Below, piece after piece: positions 8,269 through 16,240 of a stretch of 64,000 nt of DNA (positions are counted from its first letter, which is position 1; each line of letters opens with the position of its first letter). Made by a program: the position numbers and the translations under genes. The DNA comes from DASQZT01 sp963728965 (GTDB lineage Bacteria > Acidobacteriota > Terriglobia > Bryobacterales > Bryobacteraceae), in assembly GCA_963728965.1 (NCBI GenBank), contig CAVSMH010000011.1, positions 180,381 to 244,380 on the forward strand, in the 5' to 3' direction. The notes beneath the pieces were generated by a model. That model worked only from the letters and a program-made list of their open reading frames with translations, searched no databases and was not told where the DNA came from.

Positions 8269-8676
8269 ATGGCCAGGGCGAAATCACGAGCGGCATACAT
8301 GATTTCCGCTGTCGCGGAACAGTACGAGATCCATCCGCAGACTCTGCGGCTTTACGAAAGGGAGGGACTGCTGAAGCCTTCCCGCAGCGAGGGCAACACC
8401 CGCCTCTACACGGATGAAGATCTGGAACGTCTGGAGGTGATTCTGCACCTCACACGGGATCTCGGGGTCAATCTCGCCGGGGTGGAGATCATCCTCAATA
8501 TGCGAGAGAGAATGGGCGAGATGCAGTCGCAGATTCAGGAGTTCGTCGCCACGTTGAACCGGGAGCTGGCCTCTCACAGCGGCCGCTCGCCGGAGTCCGA
8601 GGAACGCAATTCGCTCATCCCCGTGGTTACTGCCCGCCCACCTGCCACGCGCCGCAATGCCGACGCGCGCAAATGA
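8269..8676 (+). CDS. hspR: MerR-family heat-shock repressor HspR
   Basis: A 135-residue DNA-binding repressor. The MerR-type winged helix reads MISAVAEQYEIHPQTLRLYEREGLLKP, followed by NTRLYTDEDLERL and the GVNLAGVEIIL segment typical of HspR rather than of metal-sensing MerR proteins. The C-terminal helix is followed by a basic tail. The ATG at 8269 has AGGAGA 11 bases upstream. The dnaK-dnaJ-hspR order matches the actinobacterial autoregulated operon, and a HAIR-like site lies at the dnaK promoter, so DnaK-assisted autorepression is likely. That mechanism is inferred from family knowledge. Confidence 0.88.
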   Translation: MARAKSRAAYMISAVAEQYEIHPQTLRLYEREGLLKPSRSEGNTRLYTDEDLERLEVILHLTRDLGVNLAGVEIILNMRERMGEMQSQIQEFVATLNRELASHSGRSPESEERNSLIPVVTARPPATRRNADARK

Positions 8677-9344
8677 CGGGAGAGCGGCGCGCAACCATTG
8701 GCTACGCCGCTCCGTTCGCTGCCTATGTCGGGTTTCTGGCCCTGGAGCGGGCGATCGGGATGCAGGCACCGTTCTCGTACGTGCTGCGATTCCTGGTCAC
8801 CCTGGCCGCCATTGCGATCTTTTCGCGCGAGTTCATTCCCTGGACGCCCTCACGGCCGTTGCTGAGCATGGTGCTGGGCGCCGCCGTTTTCGTGATCTGG
8901 ATTGGTCCCGATTGGTGGTTTGGCCCGGGGTACCGCCATTTCTGGCTCTTCGAGAACCCGCTTACCGGTTTTGCGGCCAGTTCGCTCGCCCAGGCCGTCC
9001 GGCAGAACGGCTTTCTGGCGGTACGCATTGTGGGAGCCACGCTGCTTGTTCCGATTGCCGAGGAACTCTTCTGGCGCGGCTGGATGATGCGGTGGATCAT
9101 TCACACCGATTTCCTGAAGGTTCCCATCGGGCGGTACGCGCCGGCCGCTTTTTGGATCACGGCCGTGCTTTTCGCCTCCGAGCACGGGCCCTACTGGGAG
9201 GTTGGCCTGATCGCCGGCGTACTCTATAACTTGTTGGCGGTGCGCACCGGCAACCTGGCGGACTGCATCCTGGCACACGCCGTAACCAACGCCCTGCTGG
9301 CCTTCTACGTGGTCGCGACCGGGCAGTGGCAATACTGGCTATAA
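8673..9344 (+). CDS. CPBP-family intramembrane metalloprotease
   Basis: A 223-residue membrane protein with several hydrophobic segments and the CPBP (Abi/CAAX-protease-like) motifs: Glu130-Glu131 and Arg135 in AEELFWRGW, His171 in FASEHGPYWE and His202 in ILAHAVTN. The overall form resembles the CAAX-protease-related proteins that travel with exosortase systems, but no exosortase gene is present here. Its ATG overlaps the hspR stop (ATGA), so it is the last gene of the heat-shock operon. A link to membrane-protein quality control is only a guess. Confidence 0.85.
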   Translation: MTGERRATIGYAAPFAAYVGFLALERAIGMQAPFSYVLRFLVTLAAIAIFSREFIPWTPSRPLLSMVLGAAVFVIWIGPDWWFGPGYRHFWLFENPLTGFAASSLAQAVRQNGFLAVRIVGATLLVPIAEELFWRGWMMRWIIHTDFLKVPIGRYAPAAFWITAVLFASEHGPYWEVGLIAGVLYNLLAVRTGNLADCILAHAVTNALLAFYVVATGQWQYWL

Positions 9345-9414
9345 CCGGATTCGTCCGCCATACGTCACAGAAAATAGACAGGTGTCCAGAAGATTTCCTT
9401 CTCCCTGTCTCTTG

Positions 9415-9465
9415 GCTCCGGAAGCCGCGGTCGTCGGGCCCCGCGGCAGCCGGAGCTTTTCTTTT
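9415..9465 (+). terminator. Rho-independent terminator of the heat-shock operon
   Basis: GCTCCGG-aa-GCCGCGG, a 10-base loop, then CCGCGGC-ag-CCGGAGC followed by TTTTCTTTT. The stem is 7+7 bp with a symmetric internal loop and a proper U tract, about 70 bases after the protease gene. Confidence 0.88.
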
Positions 9466-9494
9466 GGCGGAAGCGGGGTCGCTTGGGCGTTGGC

Positions 9495-9500
9495 TACAAT
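9495..9500 (+). promoter_or_regulatory. Candidate -10 box of the ABC-F gene
   Basis: TACAAT lies 15 bases before the ATG at 9516 and just after the terminator of the previous operon. No clear -35 box is present, so this is a weak call. Confidence 0.35.
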
Positions 9501-9515
9501 GAATCTTAAGTCTCC

Positions 9516-11432
9516 ATGATCCAACTCACCGGGGCCGGGAAACGCTACGGTCCCAAGATCCTCTTCGAGCATACCGACTGGCTGGTTACACCGAACGAAC
9601 GGGCCGGAATCGTGGGCGCCAATGGCACCGGTAAGTCTTCCCTTCTCAAGGTGCTTGCCGGCATCGAGGGCCTCGATTCGGGTCATGTTACCACCCAGAA
9701 GGGTGTTAGCATCGGCTATTTGCCCCAGGAAGGCCTGTCGCTGTCCGGCCGCAGTGTCTTCGCCGAGTGCATGACGGTGTTTGCCGAGTTGCGTGCCCTC
9801 GAAGACGAGCAGGAGCAGCTCACCCGGCGAATGGCCGAGCTCGACCCCCAGAGCCAGGAATACGCCGAAGTGGCCGATCGGTTCCACCGCGCCGATACCG
9901 AGTTCCGCGCCCGCGACGGATTTGCGGTGGAGGCGCAAGTGGGTACCGTTTTATCGGGCTTGGGATTCACACAGCGCGACTGGACGCGGCGCACCGAGGA
10001 GTTCTCCGGAGGCTGGCAGATGCGCATCGCGTTGGCCAAGCTGCTGCTCGAGAAGCCCAACCTGCTGCTGCTCGACGAACCCACCAATCACCTCGACCTG
10101 GAAGCCCGCAATTGGCTCGAGTCCTACCTTTCCAATTATCCGTACGCCTTCGTGCTGGTATCGCACGACCGCTACTTCCTCGACGTGACCGTCCGCAAGA
10201 TCGTCGAGCTGTGGAATAAGGGGCTGCACGTCTACACCGGCGGTTACACCCGATACGAGCAGCAGAAAGAAGAGCGCCGGTCCCAGCTCCTGGCAGCCTA
10301 CGACAACCAGCAGGACCGCATTCGCCAGCTCGAGGCGTTCATCACCCGCTTCCGTTACCAGGCCACCAAGGCCAAGCAGGTGCAGAGCCGGATCAAAGAA
10401 CTGGAGCGCATCGAACGCATCGAGATCCCGCCCGAAGAGAAGAGCATTCACTTCCGGTTCCCCCAGCCGAAACCGAGTGGGCGCATCGTGGCGGAGTTCA
10501 AGAACGTGGCCAAGAGCTACGGCGATCACCAGGTGTTCGCGGGTGTCAACTTCATCGTGGAGCGCGGCGACCGCGTGGCGCTGGTTGGGGTGAACGGGGC
10601 CGGCAAATCGACCCTGATCCGGATTCTGGCGGGCGCCGAACCGGTGAGTGCCGGCGATTTCACCCTCGGTCAGAATGCCGATCCCGATTACTTCGCCCAG
10701 GACCAGTACAAAGAGCTCGATCCGGCCGCGCGCCTGGTGGACGATCTCGGAACGGTCGCGCCGCGCGCCTCCAATACCGAGCTGCGCAGCGTTCTCGGCT
10801 GTTTTCTGTTTTCCGAAGACGACGTATTCAAAACGATCGGCGTGCTCTCCGGCGGCGAGCGGAACCGCTATGCCTTGGCCCGCATGCTGATGATGCCGTC
10901 CAACTTCCTGCTCCTGGACGAGCCCACCAACCACCTCGACATGCGCGCCAAGGACGTCCTGCTCCGCGCGCTCGAGGAATACAGCGGCACGGTGGTGTTC
11001 GTGTCGCACGATCGCTACTTCATCGATAAGCTGGCCAGCCGCGTCTTCGAGGTCGAAGACGGCCGTGTGAATGTCTTCCCCGGCAACTACGAAGATTATG
11101 TCTGGCGGAAGACCGGCGCCGCCCAGGCGGCCGAGCTGCCGCCGGAAGAGGAGATCCCCCCGGCGGCTCCCGTGACCGAATCGCGGCCCTCCGCGGGTGG
11201 ACGACTCAATCCTATCAAATTACGGCAGATGAAGGAGCGGCGCCAGGAAATCGAGGAGGAAGTTACCCGTCTGGAAACGGAGATTGCCGACTATGAAGCG
11301 GCGCTAGCCAATTTCGTCAACGTGGAGGAAACCCGCCGGATCACGGGCATGCTCGATGCGCGGCGCGCGGATCTCGAATCGGTGATGGCGGAGTGGGAGC
11401 ACGTCGCGCAGGCGATCGAGGCGAATAGCTAA
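9516..11432 (+). CDS. ABC-F family ATPase (translation factor type)
   Basis: A 638-residue soluble protein with two ATPase domains and no membrane segments. Domain 1 has GANGTGKSSLL, FSGGWQMRIALA and LLLLDEPTNHLDLEA. Domain 2 has GVNGAGKSTLI, LSGGERNRYALA and FLLLDEPTNHLDM. The interdomain linker has the charged FRYQATKAKQVQSRIKELERIE helices. A C-terminal coiled coil (about residues 565-638) is typical of the Uup/ABCF3 branch. ABC-F proteins act on the ribosome; whether this one rescues stalled ribosomes or gives antibiotic protection cannot be decided. It is transcribed alone. Confidence 0.93.
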   Translation: MIQLTGAGKRYGPKILFEHTDWLVTPNERAGIVGANGTGKSSLLKVLAGIEGLDSGHVTTQKGVSIGYLPQEGLSLSGRSVFAECMTVFAELRALEDEQEQLTRRMAELDPQSQEYAEVADRFHRADTEFRARDGFAVEAQVGTVLSGLGFTQRDWTRRTEEFSGGWQMRIALAKLLLEKPNLLLLDEPTNHLDLEARNWLESYLSNYPYAFVLVSHDRYFLDVTVRKIVELWNKGLHVYTGGYTRYEQQKEERRSQLLAAYDNQQDRIRQLEAFITRFRYQATKAKQVQSRIKELERIERIEIPPEEKSIHFRFPQPKPSGRIVAEFKNVAKSYGDHQVFAGVNFIVERGDRVALVGVNGAGKSTLIRILAGAEPVSAGDFTLGQNADPDYFAQDQYKELDPAARLVDDLGTVAPRASNTELRSVLGCFLFSEDDVFKTIGVLSGGERNRYALARMLMMPSNFLLLDEPTNHLDMRAKDVLLRALEEYSGTVVFVSHDRYFIDKLASRVFEVEDGRVNVFPGNYEDYVWRKTGAAQAAELPPEEEIPPAAPVTESRPSAGGRLNPIKLRQMKERRQEIEEEVTRLETEIADYEAALANFVNVEETRRITGMLDARRADLESVMAEWEHVAQAIEANS

Positions 11433-11441
11433 GGGCCGGCG

Positions 11442-11669
11442 CTATTCCTGCACCGGCATCTGCTGCTGTTCGATATCGCGCCAGGCACTGATTTTCAAGC
11501 GGCGGCATACCCAGCAGAGCGGCTCGTTCGGCGGCACGCTGCTCGTCTCCGCTCCGCACACGGAACACTTCGCCGGCTTCAGCCGGTCCTGGAAGATGGC
11601 GCGCTTCGCCTGTTCCAGGATCGCCGGAGGAACGACCGGTTCCGGTTTTGAGGCTGCCTTACGTTTCAT
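11442..11669 (-). CDS. Small CxxC zinc-ribbon protein, unknown function
   Basis: A 75-residue basic protein with CSVCG and CWVCRR, a likely four-cysteine zinc site, ending in a Gln-rich tail. I chose the ATG at 11669 because the longer frame upstream lacks support. It faces the ABC-F gene tail to tail across 9 bases. It may be co-transcribed with the other zinc-ribbon gene at 11741-11923. Function unknown. Confidence 0.6.
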   Translation of the reverse strand: MKRKAASKPEPVVPPAILEQAKRAIFQDRLKPAKCSVCGAETSSVPPNEPLCWVCRRLKISAWRDIEQQQMPVQE

Positions 11670-11740
11670 CTGTTCCCCAGTTCTGACTTCATCATGGCAG
11701 AAAGTGCACCCCGGAAACAACCTTAACAGTACGTTCCGGC

Positions 11741-11923
11741 TTATGCCGCTTCGGGTATTTGTACTACTACCGCGACATCCAACGAACATCCGCACCGCGG
11801 ACACTGTTGCCCGGGCTGGACCTTCGGATACTTCCCCTTGAGATCAATATCCGCCGGAACGGTACGCGTACAAATCGGACAGTGAGCTTGTCCCTTCGTG
11901 TGATTCTCAACGAGTGCCCTCAT
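11741..11923 (-). CDS. Small double-CxxC protein, unknown function
   Basis: A 60-residue protein with two CxxC pairs (HCPICTRTVP and QCPRCGCSLDV) separated by a Lys/Gly-rich turn, as in rubredoxin-like or zinc-ribbon folds. The ATG at 11923 has AGGAAGTGAGGAAATT immediately upstream, a convincing ribosome site, which is why I accept so short a gene. It lies 71 bases upstream of the other zinc-ribbon gene on the same strand. Function unknown. Confidence 0.62.
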   Translation of the reverse strand: MRALVENHTKGQAHCPICTRTVPADIDLKGKYPKVQPGQQCPRCGCSLDVAVVVQIPEAA

Positions 11924-12061
11924 AATTTCCTCACTTCCTCGGACGCTAAGTAGGATGCACGGGTTGTACCAAAAACGTAAATATTCTTAAAGAACGCGGC
12001 ACGCCGAAAGCAACCCGGTACGCAAACGAACGCGCCCCGCTCCGGCAGCTTGTAACCCCGG

Positions 12062-12070
12062 TGATACGCT
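12062..12070 (+). promoter_or_regulatory. Extended -10-like element of the DUF3467 gene
   Basis: TGATACGCT fits TGn plus a degenerate -10 hexamer ending 7 bases before the ATG at 12078, which would give a leaderless message. No Shine-Dalgarno is seen. Confidence 0.35.
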
Positions 12071-12077
12071 GAAGTCT

Positions 12078-12368
12078 ATGACGCCCACGCCACCCAAGAT
12101 CCAGTTGATCAACATGCCCGATTACCGCGAGAACTACGCCAACAGCGTACAGGTGCGGGTGAACCTGTGGGACTTCTTTCTCATGTTCGGGCGCATCACA
12201 CAGAACGCACCCGACAACGTATCCATCCAGAATTTCCAGGGCATCTACTTGAGCCCGCAACAGGCCAAGGCGCTGCTCAACGTCCTGCAGCAGAACGTCA
12301 CCCAATATGAATCGGCATTCGGGGAGATCCGTCTGGAGCCGCAGGGCAGCGCAGGCGTCGTGCAGTAG
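12078..12368 (+). CDS. DUF3467 family protein
   Basis: A 96-residue protein matching the DUF3467 pattern: NSVQVRVNLWDFFLMFGRI near the N-terminus and LSPQQAKALLNVLQQNVTQYE in the second half. The family is widespread and uncharacterised. The gene ends 6 bases before the glycosyltransferase start, so the two are probably an operon. No catalytic motif is visible. Confidence 0.8.
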   Translation: MTPTPPKIQLINMPDYRENYANSVQVRVNLWDFFLMFGRITQNAPDNVSIQNFQGIYLSPQQAKALLNVLQQNVTQYESAFGEIRLEPQGSAGVVQ

Positions 12369-12374
12369 GCGGCC

Positions 12375-13901
12375 ATGCGACAGGAGATGGCAGCGGGCCG
12401 CCGCCGGACGCGGCCTGTCGCCTACCTGACGCTGTTTTTGTTCTTCGCGCTGGTGGTCTTCGCCAGCCACGCTTCGTTTCTACGCCTGCCGTATTTCTGG
12501 GATGAAGCCGGCCAGTTCGTCCCCGCCGCGCTCGATATCCTGCACGGCGGCCACCTGGTGCCGCGGTCGGCCGAGCCGAACATTCACCCTCCCGGGGTGA
12601 TGGCTTACCTGGCGGGCGCCTGGCGCCTCGCCGGCTTTTACCCGGTGGTGACGCGATCGGCGATGCTGCTGCTGGCGGCCTTCAGCCTTCTCGCGGCGTT
12701 CCTGCTGGCAATCGAACTATGCCGCGAAGTCGCGGGCATGCCGGCATTTCTGGCGGCCGCGCTCCTGTGCGTCTCCCCGCTCTTTTATGCACAGGCGATG
12801 CTGGCCCAACTCGACGCCCCCGCGATGCTCTTCACCACCGTGGCCCTGCTGCTGTTCCTGCAGGACCGGCTGCGCCTGGCGGCGGTCGCCTGTGTGGTTC
12901 TGGTGCTGGTCAAAGAGACGGGGATGGTCGTTCCGGTCCTCTTCCTGGCGTGGCTGGCGTGGGAACGGCGGTGGCGCGAGTCGCTCTATTTTGCCGCCCC
13001 GGCCCTGGTCCTGGGCCTGTGGATCGCCACACTCTTCCGCAGCACCGGCCATTGGGCGGGCGATGTGGAATTCATCCGCTACAATCTCTACGATTCCATC
13101 CACCCCCTACGCCTGGCGGCCACCTTCGTGCGGCGCCTCTACTACCTGGGGTTCGCCGAATTCCACTGGATCGGCACCCTGGCTATCGTCCATGCCTGGC
13201 GCCGAAGCCGCATTTTTCAAAGCCGCTCCTGGCGGGTGGCATGGCTGGTGGTGGCGGCCCACGTGATCATGCTCTCCGCGCTCGGCGGGGCCGCGCTCGA
13301 ACGCTACCTGCTGCCGGTCCTGCCGATTCTCTACAGCGCCATGGCGGCGGGTTTCGCGCTATACGGCCGCACCTTGCGCATCGTATCCGCGGCGGCGCTG
13401 ATCGGCGGACTGCTCGCCGGCAGTTTCTGGAACCCGCCGTACCCGTTTCCCTACGAGAACAACCTGGCGTTCACCGATTTTGTGAAGCTGCACGCGGATG
13501 CCGCCGCCTACCTGGAACTCCGTTATCCCGCCGCGGTCGTCGATACGGCCTGGCCGCTCAGCGCCGAGTTGTCCAACCCGCGGCTGGGGTACGTTCGCCG
13601 CGGCCGCCCGGTCCGTACCCTGACGGACCTGGCTCCCGGCACCATCTCCGCGCTCGACTGGAGCACCGTACAGGTGCTGGTCCTGTTCTCGCGCACCAGG
13701 AATCCGTCTCTCCGCCTGACGGGCCCGCCGGCCGTGGCGCGGTTCTGGCGCGCCTGCTACGGCTATATTCCCAATGTGACCCGCGGAGAAGCCCGCGCCC
13801 GCGTGCCTCTCCCCCTGGCCGCGCACTGGGAGCGGCGCGGACAGTGGATCGACATTTTTGTAAACCCGCCGGCCGGCGCTTCGTCACCCGCGTTCCGATA
13901 A
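12375..13901 (+). CDS. Family-39-type integral membrane glycosyltransferase
   Basis: A 508-residue protein with many membrane segments. The first periplasmic loop has the Asp-Glu pair in LPYFWDEAGQFVP and the NIHPPGVMAYLAG motif, as in ArnT/Pmt-type enzymes that transfer sugars from polyprenyl-phosphate donors. Hydrophobic segments fill roughly residues 18-360; a soluble periplasmic C-terminal domain of about 130 residues follows. The acceptor is unknown. It sits directly after the DUF3467 gene, and its TAA lies within the GATAAT upstream of the FAH gene. Confidence 0.85.
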   Translation: MRQEMAAGRRRTRPVAYLTLFLFFALVVFASHASFLRLPYFWDEAGQFVPAALDILHGGHLVPRSAEPNIHPPGVMAYLAGAWRLAGFYPVVTRSAMLLLAAFSLLAAFLLAIELCREVAGMPAFLAAALLCVSPLFYAQAMLAQLDAPAMLFTTVALLLFLQDRLRLAAVACVVLVLVKETGMVVPVLFLAWLAWERRWRESLYFAAPALVLGLWIATLFRSTGHWAGDVEFIRYNLYDSIHPLRLAATFVRRLYYLGFAEFHWIGTLAIVHAWRRSRIFQSRSWRVAWLVVAAHVIMLSALGGAALERYLLPVLPILYSAMAAGFALYGRTLRIVSAAALIGGLLAGSFWNPPYPFPYENNLAFTDFVKLHADAAAYLELRYPAAVVDTAWPLSAELSNPRLGYVRRGRPVRTLTDLAPGTISALDWSTVQVLVLFSRTRNPSLRLTGPPAVARFWRACYGYIPNVTRGEARARVPLPLAAHWERRGQWIDIFVNPPAGASSPAFR

Positions 13902-13902
13902 T
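13897..13902 (+). promoter_or_regulatory. -10 box of the FAH-family gene
   Basis: GATAAT overlaps the stop codon of the glycosyltransferase and ends 9 bases before the ATG at 13912; with no Shine-Dalgarno between them, a leaderless transcript is likely. Confidence 0.4.
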
Positions 13903-13911
13903 CAAGCTAAA

Positions 13912-14685
13912 ATGGCCCGCGTGCCACTCTACGTCCGCTATTCTTTCGATTCCCGGGTTTCTTATGGCACGCTGGATGGCGACACGGTTCGCGAGATCCG
14001 CGGCGACCTGTTCGGCAGCCACGAGGAGTACGGAGTCGGCCGCCCTCTTTCCGGGGTGAAACTGCTCTCTCCGTGCCGTCCCGGCAAGATCATGGCGGTC
14101 GGCTTGAACTATCGAAGCCATCTGGGCAGCCGCTCCGCGCCACCGCATCCGCAGATGTTCTATAAGCCCGTCACCGCGCTCCAGGACCCGGACGGCCCCA
14201 TCGTCATCCCGCCCGACGCCACCGACGTGCACTACGAAGGCGAACTGGTGATCGTCATCGGCAAACCCGCGCGCAACGTCTCCCGCGAGGAAGCGCAGGC
14301 CGCCATTTTCGGAGTCACTTGCGGCAACGACGTCAGCGACCGCAACTGGCAGCACGGCCAAGGCAAAGACCTGCAATGGTGGCGTGCCAAGGGTTGCGAT
14401 ACGTTTGCCCCGTTAGGACCCGCCATCGCCACCGGGATCCCCTATGGAAACCTGCTCCTCCTGACCCGGCTCAACGGCGAGGTGGTTCAGAAGCAGTACA
14501 CCGCCGACCTCATTTTCGACTGCCCGGCCATCGTGGAGTGGGTCACGCGTTGGGTAACCCTGCTGCCCGGCGACGTCATCTACACCGGAACTCCGGGCAG
14601 CACCCGCCGCTTGTCGCCCGGCGATGTGGTCGAAGTCGAGATCGAGCGAATCGGCGTCCTGCGCAATCGGGTGGCCGGTCAGTAG
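13912..14685 (+). CDS. Fumarylacetoacetate hydrolase-family protein
   Basis: A 257-residue cytoplasmic FAH-fold enzyme. The conserved core begins KIMAVGLNYRSHLG; the metal ligands lie in DVHYEGELVIVIG (Glu-x-Glu pattern), and CGNDVSDRNWQ and DTFAPLGP are the typical substrate-side motifs. PGDVIYTGTPG closes the fold. Members cleave C-C bonds, hydrate or decarboxylate 2-oxo acids, so the exact reaction cannot be named. It is convergent with the aminotransferase at 14705. Confidence 0.88.
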   Translation: MARVPLYVRYSFDSRVSYGTLDGDTVREIRGDLFGSHEEYGVGRPLSGVKLLSPCRPGKIMAVGLNYRSHLGSRSAPPHPQMFYKPVTALQDPDGPIVIPPDATDVHYEGELVIVIGKPARNVSREEAQAAIFGVTCGNDVSDRNWQHGQGKDLQWWRAKGCDTFAPLGPAIATGIPYGNLLLLTRLNGEVVQKQYTADLIFDCPAIVEWVTRWVTLLPGDVIYTGTPGSTRRLSPGDVVEVEIERIGVLRNRVAGQ

Positions 14686-14704
14686 CATCGCTTCCGGACC
14701 AGTT

Positions 14705-15880
14705 TTATTGAGTAGCGAGGGCCCGGCTCTCCACGAAATGCCGGAGCCGTTGGATGCCCTCCTGGAATACGGATGGGGGTGTGAGCAGGCTGGCGACCAG
14801 GAACGCCTCGGATTCGAAATCGAAGAAGAAACCCGGCTGCACCAACACTTCTTCCCGGGCGAGCAGTCCAAGGGCCCACTCTTCTTCGGAGCGAATCCGC
14901 GGCACCTGGATCACCATGTACCAGCCGCCCTCCACATTCAGGATGCCGGCTGCGGAGCCGGCCAGCGCGGCGCGCGCGAACCCGAGGTTATCGGCGGTCC
15001 GCTTCCGAATCTGGCGCTGCACCGTTTCGCCGGCGGCGAGCAGGCCGGCAGCGGCCCATTGCACAGGTGTACCCACGGACAGATAGGTATCGGCGATCCA
15101 TTCGAGCTTCGCCATCGCTTCGCGCCATAACGGCTCCGGGCCGCCGGCCACGATCCAGCCGAGCTTCATCTGCGGGAACCCCGCGACTTTGGAGAGACCG
15201 CTCATCGAGAACGTCAGGGACGCCCCGGGCTCCGCGGCCACCATGGGGATCCGCTGGTCATCGGGCGCGAAGGCGTAATCCGCGAAGACCTCGTCGGAGA
15301 TCAGCGCCGCCGACGTGATGGCGCGCAGCGCTTCCATCTCCGCGCGTTTCACGTAAGACCCGGTTGGGTTGTTCGGGTTGACCAGCACCACCGCGCGTGT
15401 GCGATCCGTGATCGCCGCCTTCAGGCCATCCGTGTCGATGCCCCATCCGCCGTGATACGAGAGCGGATAGCGCCCGATCTCGACCGATTCCATATTGGCC
15501 AGGAATTCGAATAAGGGATACGAGGGGCGCGGCACCAGCACTTGGTCGCCCGGATCGCACAGCAATTTGAACAGGTAGGCGTACCCCTCGCTGGTGCTGG
15601 CGGTGAGCAGGATCCGGTCGCGCTCCGTCGCTCGGCCCCGTGCCGCGTAGTAGGCCGCCACGGCGTCGCGCGCCTCTGCCATGCCAGCGGGCTCGGGCTG
15701 GTAGCGCAGCATGCGCGGATCGTGGAAGGCCTCCACAACCGCGGGCGGATATTCCAGCCCGGCCTGAGTCGGATTGGACTCGGTGAGGTCCAGGATGGGC
15801 TCGCCGGCGCGCCTGCGCGCCGCAATGGCCTCGGTGAGGCGGTTCGGGCGGAGGTCCCAGTGAAAACGGGCGGAAAACAC
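14705..15880 (-). CDS. PLP-dependent class I/II aminotransferase
   Basis: A 391-residue fold-type I aminotransferase. It shows NPNNPTGSYV, DEVFADYAF and SGLSKVAGFPQMKLGWI; the Lys of the last motif should carry PLP. An Arg near the C-terminus would bind the substrate carboxylate. The start is GTG at 15880, 6 bases after the stop of the small upstream gene, with AGGG just before. The substrate is not deducible; the MalY/AspC-like architecture allows several amino acids. Confidence 0.9.
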   Translation of the reverse strand: MFSARFHWDLRPNRLTEAIAARRRAGEPILDLTESNPTQAGLEYPPAVVEAFHDPRMLRYQPEPAGMAEARDAVAAYYAARGRATERDRILLTASTSEGYAYLFKLLCDPGDQVLVPRPSYPLFEFLANMESVEIGRYPLSYHGGWGIDTDGLKAAITDRTRAVVLVNPNNPTGSYVKRAEMEALRAITSAALISDEVFADYAFAPDDQRIPMVAAEPGASLTFSMSGLSKVAGFPQMKLGWIVAGGPEPLWREAMAKLEWIADTYLSVGTPVQWAAAGLLAAGETVQRQIRKRTADNLGFARAALAGSAAGILNVEGGWYMVIQVPRIRSEEEWALGLLAREEVLVQPGFFFDFESEAFLVASLLTPPSVFQEGIQRLRHFVESRALATQ

Positions 15881-15886
15881 GGAGCC

Positions 15887-16180
15887 CTAGTAGCTGAGGG
15901 TACCCGTGCGCGGCGCCTCTTCGGGATTGGGCAGGTACAGCGTCTTGCAGCGCTCGCAACGGTAGACTTCGGCGTCGGCGCCGAATTTCTGCTTCACTTC
16001 ATCCCCGAAAAAATACCAGCGCTTGAGATGGCCGGCGCACAGCTTGCCCTTGGCGTCCTTTTCGTTACAGGCTCGCATACGCGGAACGCGCCGCTTCACT
16101 TTGGTGCCGTCGCTGAAGGTGTCCACCAGTTCCGACACCGGCACCGGCTTGTCGGAGACCGCATATTTGGGGTTGGCCAT
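15887..16180 (-). CDS. Hypothetical 97-residue protein with two CxxC-like pairs
   Basis: Small protein beginning MANPKYAVSDKPVPV. Cysteines lie in MRACNEKDAKGKLCAG and YRCERCKTLY, suggesting a metal-binding ribbon; the middle has HLKRWYFFGD. I trimmed a much longer frame that continues upstream only because it is antisense to the PflX gene; the ATG at 16180 faces that gene divergently. It lies 6 bases upstream of the aminotransferase, so the two form an operon. I do not recognise the family. Confidence 0.75.
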   Translation of the reverse strand: MANPKYAVSDKPVPVSELVDTFSDGTKVKRRVPRMRACNEKDAKGKLCAGHLKRWYFFGDEVKQKFGADAEVYRCERCKTLYLPNPEEAPRTGTLSY

Positions 16181-16224
16181 ACCGAGAACGATGAGTATAC
16201 CAGGATAGCCGTTCGCCGCAGGTT

Positions 16225-16233
16225 TGATACAAT
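16225..16233 (+). promoter_or_regulatory. Extended -10 promoter of the PflX-type gene
   Basis: TGATACAAT is a near-perfect TGn-TATAAT element ending 7 bases before the ATG at 16241, which has no Shine-Dalgarno. Transcription should begin at or next to the start codon. Confidence 0.55.
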
Positions 16234-16240
16234 TCGGCCC

